Assembly (NCBI RefSeq): GCF_041734735.1
Contig: NC_134884.1
Coordinates: 30,166,458-30,230,457 of the forward strand
Direction of reading: 5' to 3'
Length of the DNA stretch: 64,000 nt
Origin: Babylonia areolata
Taxonomy: Eukaryota; Mollusca; Gastropoda; Neogastropoda; Buccinidae
The notes beneath the pieces are model-generated. The model searched no databases. It saw only the letters and a program-made list of their open reading frames with translations, and was not told where the DNA came from. Position numbers and translations under genes: made by a program. This document shows, piece after piece, positions 57,179 through 64,000 of this stretch (position 1 is its first letter; the number at the start of each line of letters is the position of its first letter).

Positions 57179-57373
57179 GTTTTGAAATTTCCTACAATGA
57201 CGCAGACGGAAATTTTGGTCCTTTGGCACATTTTTGTAAACCGGGATCAGAATCAGGATCAGGGCGTTGTTTTGTGCAACTTAGCCATTTTTGGCTTTTT
57301 ATGCCCCTTCAGATTTACTCCTTTACATTGTTGGTCAGATCATTGACTAGCTCAGTCATTTTATCCATCAAAG

Positions 57374-57985
57374 TCATATTTTTGTCAATAACTCGTGTTT
57401 ATCTATGAGGTTCTTAAAAGTATTTATACTAGGTGCACGTTTGATATTGTTTGTTAATTTGTTCCAATAATTTGTTACTCTGTTACTAAATGTAAACTTT
57501 CTGATATTTGTTTTGGAATACTGTTTAAATACTTTGTCTGTACTGTTTCTTTTAGTGTCTACCTTTGGAGTAAAAAAAAAAGCATGCTTTATTTACATCG
57601 TCAAACCCATTTAATATTTTGTACGTCTGTATCAAGTCCCCTCTTACTCTTCTTGCTTTAAGTGATGGTAGTTGTAAATACTTTAATCTTTCTTGATACG
57701 AATAATCTTTTATGCTATAGACCAGCTTTGTTGCTCTTCTTCGAGCCCTTTCTATGGCTTGCGAATGCTTTATTTGCATTGGGTACCATACAGTGTTTCC
57801 ATATTCTAGGATAGGCCTAACTACTGTTTTATATAACCGTAAGAAAGTAACCTTATCTATAAATGTAAATTTTCTTGTTATTATTCCAATCATTCTGTTT
57901 GCTTTGTTTATACTATTTGTTATATGTTTGTCAAATGATGATATTTTGTCAAACGTGACACCTAAGTCTTTTTCCTCATCACATT
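57374..57985 (-). pseudogene. LINE ORF2 C-terminal region
   Basis: Continues the RT in another frame: KDLGVTFD, then LYKTVVRPILEYGNTVWYP, RARRRATKLV, YQERLKYLQLPSLKARRVRG and DLIQTYKILNG. After another slip near 57572 it ends with NRVTNYWNKLTNNIKRAPS and a TGA at 57376-57374. Confidence 0.85.
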
Positions 57986-57994
57986 TTGATACTT

Positions 57995-58945
57995 TTATTT
58001 CTTAGATTTCCCAGTATGAAGTACTTTACATTTTTTAACATTAAAATATAGATTCCATGAGTCTGACCATTTTACTAATGTTTCAATATCTTTTTGTAAA
58101 TCCTGATATAATTTTGGGGAGTTGTATAATTTTGTGTCATCTGCAAAAATTTTACATGTACTCTTTAGTTCGCAAGGGAGATCATTTATGAATAAAGTAA
58201 ATAGTACAGGTCCTAATATACTACCTTGTGGTATGCCGCTTATAACATCAGCTTTACCAGAGAAGGAAGTACCAATCCTAATCCTTTGAGTTCTTTTTGT
58301 TAGAAAATCCCTTATCCACCCAAGTATGTTTCCTGTTATTCTATAAGATTCCAGTTTCTTTAGTAGTCTTTCATGTGGTACAGAGTCAAATGCTTTTTGG
58401 AAGTCTACGTATAACACATCTATGTTTTCTCCCTTATCTACCTCTTTTGTAAAGTCCTCCATCACTTCCAGAAGTTGAGTCACACATGACCTATTTTTGC
58501 GGAATCCATGCTGGCACTCAGCATACAATTTATTATGAGCCATGTGCCTAACAATAGCCTCTCTTATGAATGATTCTAATAATTTACATATGATACATGT
58601 TAAGCTCACTGGCCTGTAATTCTCTAGGTCTGTTCTTGTTCCTTTTTTGAAAATTGGTATAACTGTTGCTGTTTTCCAGTCTATGGGCACAGTCTTCTCA
58701 ATTGATTTGTTAAAGAGTATGTATAATGGGACTGCAGTCTCTTCACTCAGCTCTTTTAGTATTTTTAAAGGAATGGCATCAGGACCACAAGCTTTGTTTG
58801 GATTCAGAGTTTGAAGTTTCTTTTTTATAGCTTCAACCGAAACATCTACACTATCCAAAATCTTACCATTTGACTTTGAAGCTGCACTTAGAGAAGGCAC
58901 AGTACTTATATCTTCTTTTGTAAAAAAAACACACACAAAAAACAC
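57995..58945 (-). pseudogene. LINE ORF2 reverse-transcriptase domain
   Basis: A 316-codon open stretch with the RT blocks in order: NPNKACGPDAIPLKIL, IPIFKKG...NYRPVSLT, CQHGFRKNRSC, LYVDFQKAFDSVPHERL (first catalytic Asp), GIPQGSILGPVLFTLFINDL and FADDTKLY (catalytic pair intact). The upstream link to the endonuclease (59290-58950) is broken by several shifts and stops, and the frame is lost again at about 58000. Confidence 0.9.
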
Positions 58946-59296
58946 TAGAAAAAAAGAAAGAAATCAAAATATCCACTTTTCCACTGTCTGTTTCTACTGT
59001 GTCTCCATCTTTAGTTATTAATGGACTCACTCCTGTTTTCATTTTAGTTTTTGATGGTACACATCTCCAGAAAGCTTTAGGGTTATCTCTACATTCATGT
59101 GACAGTTTCTTTTCGAATTCTTTTTTTTGCTTCCCTTATTTCAAAAAAAAAATTTATTACATACATTATGCGCCTTTATAATTTTTGATAGTCTCTCCTT
59201 TGTTTGGTAATTAGGAAATTTTGGTACAATTTGCGTTTCTTTTTTTATACAAATTTCAATGTGTTTGCATTCATCCACCTTGGTTTCTATTTATTA

Positions 59297-60215
59297 TTAT
59301 TTTTGGTGGTTTGCTGTGGGATATTTTTTTTCTATTGTAGAATGTAGAGTGGTTTTTATTTCTTTCCAACATTGTTCCACACTGACTTCATTTAGTTTTT
59401 GCCAGTCTATCATCTGTATTTCTTCTCTCATTTGTTTAAAGTTCCCTTTCTTAAAATTATATGATTGCTTGGGTTCTTCGCATTCCTGGTCATCGCCTAA
59501 GTACAGTGAGAACATAAGCACTTCATGGTCACTTTTACCTATAGGGGCTAGATGTTCTGTATCTGATATTTGTCTTCATCATAAACTATTACCAAATCCA
59601 GTATATTTGCTTTTTGTCCTTCTCTTTGTCTTGTTGTTTGCTTTACTACTTGAGTCAAGAATGCATCATGTAAACAGTTTATGAATTTCTGTCCTCTTTC
59701 ACCAGAACATGTGCCTTTCCAATTGATATCTGGGAAGTTAAAATCACCTGTAATGCAGACAAAGTCAAACTGCTTCAATCTTTGCTCACTCAACATATCA
59801 AACCTTTTTTCTTCATTTTCAATTGTTGTACTTGGGCTTTTGTATATAGTTCCAATCAATATCTTCTGTCTATCTTTAGTTGTAAAGGTAATCCATAAGC
59901 TTTCTTCAAAGTTATTTTCCATTAGTGTGTGTTCTTTAGCATTTATGGTATCCTTCATTACTATGCCTCTTTTGGGTTTCTCATTAAAAAATAGTTCATA
60001 ACTTGGAATTGAGTATTCTTGTAAGTTTACTTCTTTTTGGTTCTTTGCTATAGATTCTGTTACTATAATGATATGTGGTTTACTCTCTTCGATCAAAGCA
60101 AGTAGTTCATCTTTCTTTTTTAGAAGGCCATCTGCGTCTGTATACAAAAGTGAATAAGAAACTTCCTGTGCAGTTTTTCTAAAATTAACAAACTTCTTTT
60201 TACAACTATGTACAT
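59297..60215 (-). pseudogene. LINE ORF2 endonuclease domain
   Basis: EEP-family nuclease that nicks target DNA. Visible motifs: LLYTDADGL (usual YTNARSL with N changed to D), IIIVTES with the catalytic Glu, IGTIYKSPS, TGDFNFPDINW and, in a shifted frame near 59540, GKSDHEV with the catalytic SDH. One frameshift lies near 59565, just before SDH. The following linker (EECEEPKQSYNFKKG-like) continues to 59297. Confidence 0.8.
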
Positions 60216-60232
60216 GGTCTTGTGCTTTGGGG

Positions 60233-61214
60233 TTAAGTCAGTTTTTTTCCCTGGTCTCCCTGGCCAGGCCTGGGTTTCCATTGGACATGCACTATCTTCC
60301 TACCTCGGATTCCAATATCCTTATCTCCCTTCTGTATTCTCTGTCGGAGTTCTTCCCTCAATTCTTTGTTCTCTTTTCTTTCTGATGGTGTATAGTCTGG
60401 ATTGATGTACACCCTTTCTTTCTGGTCAGTCACTCCTTGGTTCAGTTTCGGAGCGTTCCTCAGAATCTCCCTATTTGCCTCGTTCGTACTGACTTTGACC
60501 TTAACAAGCCTAGGTTTGGATCCTAAGTTGAAGTTTCCAAGTTTCACTGGTTCCTTGACAGTATCTTCTTTCAGTTCAGGGCAGGTCTTCCCCACTACTT
60601 TCTTTATCTTTGACATGTCCTCTTTCACTCTATCCTCACTATTCTCACCACTGCTTTCTGGGATGTTTGTGAAAATCAAGTTTAGCTCTCTTTTTTCTTT
60701 CTCTACCTTCTCTTCCAAAAGTTCTGTCACCTTCTTCTCTACGAACTCCTCTGTCTTCTCTTCCAGAGCCTTTCCGCTACACCCCTCCTCTAGTCTTTCT
60801 AGCCTTTCATCTACTTTCTCAAACAGTCTGATCAATCTGTCGATCTTTGCTTCTACTTCACTTTTCTTTTCACCCTCCCCCGAGTAGTATTCCCGACAGA
60901 TCCATTCTATCCCTTCTTCTGTGTCAGCTTCTCACTCAGATAGCTGAAGTCCCGGTCTGTGAGTGAAGTACATTCTTTGTGAGACCACTGTTTGCAGTGG
61001 ATACTCATTTCGTCTTCTTCTACTCCCACCTCACATTTAAGGCAAATGAAGAATTTTGCCCTCTCCTCCAATGCACTTCGACCTTCCTTTTTTTTGTTTT
61101 CATCTTTTTGCGAGTTTCTCCTGTCTTTCACCCCCCACCCCCCACCCCCCGCCCAGTCGATCCTCTTCCTCTGGTACCGGTCTTCCCCTCTCCTCTAGAA
61201 CCTTTTCCAGACAT
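60233..61214 (-). pseudogene. LINE ORF1: PHD-type zinc finger plus coiled coil
   Basis: Starts MSGKGSRGEGKTGTRGRG, a basic Gly/Arg-rich head. A 1-base slip in a G run near 61150 shifts it. Then FICLKCEVGVEEDEMSIHCK and WSHKECTSL give the C..C...H.C / W.H..C spacing of a PHD-like finger (about 61040-60970). A second shift near 60930 precedes a long charged coiled coil (LFEKVDERLERLEE, KVTELLEEKVEKEKREL) and a nucleic-acid-binding-like C-terminal region (LVKVKVSTNEANREILRNAP) that ends at 60233. ORF1 proteins bind LINE RNA; the finger is typical of some CR1 families. Confidence 0.75.
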
Positions 61215-61837
61215 AATTTGTTATTAAGAAATTATGACTGTTTTCTGGTTAGGATTAGGATTTGATGAAAATTGAAATTAACATTTAAAGCTAATTATTT
61301 ACGGTTTACTTGTACACACAAAAACTGGGAAAACATGCTGTTTCGTTTGTGTGAGAGTCAAATCAAAACAATGCCGCCATTTTTTTTCAAGGTAGTGGGT
61401 ACCAACTTGGAAGAAGTCGATTTTCTCGGAATTTTTGACAGTGACAATAAATGTCACCGTAAAAAAAACACAATACAAGCACAACATTGCTATACTATAC
61501 ACTTTTTTGTTTACGTCCGTGGGCCAAAACTTCTGTACTACAACAATTTTAATCGGAGCACATAGCATGAACCACTGCTAAGCCGGCCTTGACCTGTGAA
61601 GGACCGGGACAGGAATTTCTATCCTGGAGCACTCAAGGGGTTAACGAAAGTACTTTACCCAAGCAGTGCTCGGATACAGTGTTCAATTTAAAAAAAAAAT
61701 TAGCAGCCTCTATTCATTGATTAGAAAAAGTGCCTGTACAGGGTGGAACAAACTATCTTCGAGTCAACTGAGTTCCTCCTATCTGGATTAACATAAACTC
61801 TCCATTCCGAGTTTGCAATAAACATGTAACTTGAGTT

Positions 61838-61978
61838 TCAGTTTCAGTTTCTAAGTCGACTCGGCGGCATCACTGCGTTTGGACAAATCCATTTTCGCTA
61901 CACCACATCTGCTAGGCAGATGCCTGACCAGCAGCATAACCCATGGCGCGCTTTGTCAGGCCTTGAGTGCATGCGGCA
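61838..61978 (+). mobile_element. SINE-B copy joined to SINE-D sequence
   Basis: CACTGCGTTTGGACAAATCC through CAGGCCTTGAG. It runs without a gap into the reverse complement of a SINE-D body (61985-62125). Confidence 0.8.
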
Positions 61979-62125
61979 TAAATATTCGTGCACATATCTG
62001 AGTGGGTTTTTTGCCAGAGGACAATATACTCTCGTTGCCATATATGGTTCCGTGCTTTTCAGTGCGCCAAGTACGTGCGGCACAAAGGACCTCTGTTTAC
62101 TGTCTCATCCGAACGTCTAGATGCT
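61860..62125. other. SINE-B / SINE-D junction
   Basis: A plus-strand SINE-B (to about 61978) is followed with no gap by minus-strand SINE-D body, giving a head-to-body mosaic of about 270 bases. Confidence 0.6.
61985..62125 (-). mobile_element. SINE-D body joined to SINE-B
   Basis: The plus strand reads TTTTTTGCCAGAGGACAA, CTCGTTGCCATATATGG, GTGCGGCACAAAGGACCTC and CTGTCTCATCCGAACG, the complement of the SINE-D middle. Neither the head nor the 3' end is present. Confidence 0.7.
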
Positions 62126-62244
62126 CAGTTCCATTTTCCAGTCAAACTTGGGAGAAACAAATACAATGAATTAGATTCGATTATCATTTCAACCCAAATA
62201 ACAGCTTCAGCAGGCCTCTCTGCCATACCGAGGGTGGAGAAACG

Positions 62245-62395
62245 CAAAAAATGATTTAAGTTGGCAGGTTTTCCCTCCAAATGTGTCTTGGACACAGCTG
62301 GAAATACTGCAGAAGTGAAATGATTTAAGTTGGCAGGTTTTCCCTCCAAACTGACACACGTGGACACATCTGGAAATACTGTAGAAGTTAATTCC
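62245..62395. repeat. Tandem duplication (~77 bases)
   Basis: ATGATTTAAGTTGGCAGGTT, TTCCCTCCAAA, GGACACA(G/T)CTGGAAATACTG and AGAAGT occur twice in a row, with a few differences. Confidence 0.9.
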
Positions 62396-62750
62396 CTTCG
62401 CTTGTGGTTAATATGCATTGAAGGAACGGGGGAAACAGTTTCAAGATAAGATATACAGATAAGAGATAACTTTATTGTCTGTCAATGCGTAGAAATGTGT
62501 CTTTTGGATTGCTCGAGTACAAGTGACATTAAACATATATAGCATAATCAGTTTTATAAGATGAAAATTCATGAAAACATGCGACACAATAATTAATGAT
62601 TTTGACAAGGTGAGAAAAACCACGTCATTTACACTGAAAGTGAAATATTGAATAAGCTACAATTGTGTACAGCGAAATCTGGTAAAAAAAAAAAAAAAAA
62701 AGAAAAAGAAAAAGAGGAAAAAGGATAACGTCCTATTTCAGCATACTATA

Positions 62751-63545
62751 AATAAAATGAATTGATGGTGCCCCTAAGGCAGAGCTTTCTCAGTTTCAGT
62801 AGACCAAGCATACGCGAGTGTGGGCAGATCCAGAGAAAATGGCAACATGCTGCAGTATGCCTGAGGCAATAACAATGTCTCCCTTCTGCAAACTTAAAGA
62901 AAAGATCTTGATTTATCAAAATAACATGATTTGAAGTTGAATGGTGTTATCACCTCAAACAGAGTAATGAACATATCACAATAAAAAAAACAAAAAACCC
63001 CACAAATTTGATATCAGTTTTGGATAATAGTGGTCAGATGAGCATAACTTGGAAAGTTGTATGGTTCAATACCATTCCAAGTTCTTTTTTTTTCTAACTT
63101 CATAATATTTAATTCAGAACACATTTTAATTACTTTTTTTCTTTCATTTTTTCTCTCTCATTATCATTCCTTTATTGGATAAAGTGCACTATGGTAGAGA
63201 GTTCCAGAGCTTAGCTGTTGAGAAAGAAAAAGCTCGTTGGCCATCACGGACGTGTTGGCCGTACTGTTTGCCGCATGAAAGTAGGAAGCTGAAAGAGCCC
63301 ACCATGGTGTCAGCAGAGGATCGAAGGGTCCTGTAAGTATATAAGGGGAAGTTCAGATAGGCATTGAAGAGCAAGGCCTTTGAAGCAGAGACAGGAGCTC
63401 TTGCATTTTATTCATTGTTCAATTGGAAGCCAGTGCAATGTACATGTGCAATGTTGATTGCTAGAGCATTTATAAATAAGCCTAGCATGAATGCGCTGAA
63501 GAGGTTCAATGGCACATGGAGGACAGTCAATGAAGACAGAGTTGC
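62751..63545 (-). pseudogene. LINE relic: reverse-transcriptase tail plus 3'UTR
   Basis: The minus strand from 63510 reads IEPLQRIHARLIYKC and LHWLPIEQ, a stop, then IKCKSSCLCFKGLA, and in a shifted frame GQHVRDGQRAFSFSTAKLWN followed by SLP. These are the usual end of L2/CR1-type ORF2 proteins. A 3'UTR follows to about 62751, also present at 54667-55127. It is 5'-truncated and broken by at least one stop and one shift. It belongs to a different family from the LINE at 57242. Confidence 0.8.
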
Positions 63546-63592
63546 ACAGAGAGAGAGCGGACGAGCGCGTGTGTCAGTGTTTGAGTGTGCGA

Positions 63593-63594
<2 letters not shown>

Positions 63595-63647
<53 letters not shown>

Positions 63648-63660
63648 CGCGTGCGTGTGA
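63595..63660 (+). repeat. (GT)n followed by (GC)n
   Basis: About 40 bases of GT end in GCGCGCGCGCGTGCGTGTG, a sequence type that favours left-handed DNA. Confidence 0.95.
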
Positions 63661-64000
63661 TTCAATTAACGTCTGTGCGAGAGTGGTCACTCGTGTGAGG
63701 GAAGTGCAGTGTTGGAAATATAAGCAACCCATTGTTCCTGCCACCCAATATAGCTTGTGTCTCACTTTAAAGCTAAAAGCGGGAATGTACTTTATGTGTT
63801 TGTTCCACATCAGAAATTTCCAGATGATTCCTTAGTGGCGGTAAGTATACCTACTTTAAACCCGTCAGTTTTCGTAAAATTGGTGACTCGAGAAGAACAA
63901 TTTTTACCCACCAGCTAACAAATCAACCTTTAATCAATCTAAGGAGCCAGTTAAGTGTGACGCCAAACACACAGACAAAAACAGAATAAGAACAGTGATG

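Larger units (their letters stand above)
57242..61226 (-). mobile_element. CR1-like LINE, nearly full length, frameshifted
   Basis: Non-LTR retrotransposon of about 4 kb. On the minus strand: short 5' leader, ORF1 (61214-60233) with a PHD-type zinc finger and coiled coil, ORF2 (about 60215-57374) with apurinic-type endonuclease and reverse transcriptase, then a short 3'UTR ending in CTGATCCTGATTCTGATCC-like short repeats at about 57262-57242, as CR1-type LINEs do. It lies 5' of NELFCD in the same direction. Several frameshifts and stops make it inactive. CR1-like is inferred from the RT motifs and ORF1 zinc finger; a neighbouring Jockey-superfamily clade is possible. Confidence 0.85.

Overview
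The window is animal genomic DNA: intron-split genes, dense (GT)n/(CA)n microsatellites, several tRNA-headed SINE families and CR1-like LINE remains. The style of the SINEs and the heavy GT content suggest a gastropod mollusc, probably a marine caenogastropod. This is inference; the only hard taxonomic evidence is that the two proteins are clearly animal. I saw no retrovirus, LTR element, Polinton or other virus-like element.

Two host genes can be read, both on the minus strand. (1) Positions 1 to about 11,700 hold the 5' end of an SLC7-type light-chain amino-acid transporter: a 5'UTR exon (about 11,586 upwards), coding exon 11,516-10,958 and coding exon 3,385-3,260. The rest of the gene lies beyond the left edge. 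(2) Positions 38,936-56,945 hold a complete 15-exon gene for NELF-C/D (NELFCD/TH1), a subunit of the negative elongation factor that holds RNA polymerase II paused near promoters. Every junction is GT-AG and every phase agrees; the product is 585 residues.

By region: 1-11.7 kb is SLC7, mostly intron. 11.7-20.3 kb is gene-free, GT-rich upstream DNA. 20.6-22.1 kb is an unclassified pair of inverted repeats. 22.4-37.4 kb is gene-free and crowded with SINEs (families A to D here), LINE relics and simple repeats. 37.5-57.0 kb is NELFCD with SINE-filled introns. 57.2-61.2 kb is a nearly full-length, frameshifted CR1-like LINE (PHD-type ORF1; endonuclease plus reverse transcriptase ORF2) lying just upstream of the NELFCD promoter. 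61.2-64 kb holds SINEs, a second LINE 3' relic and microsatellites.

The most unusual signal is that small tandem duplications repeatedly contain exon edges. The 3' splice site of the second SLC7 coding exon is present four times, interleaved with GT microsatellites. In NELFCD the exon 6 acceptor is present twice, the exon 11 donor three times and the stop-codon end of the last exon twice. Other notable items are a minisatellite that grew inside a SINE, a local duplication preserving a SINE insertion beside its own empty site, and a strong overlapping upstream ORF in the SLC7 leader.
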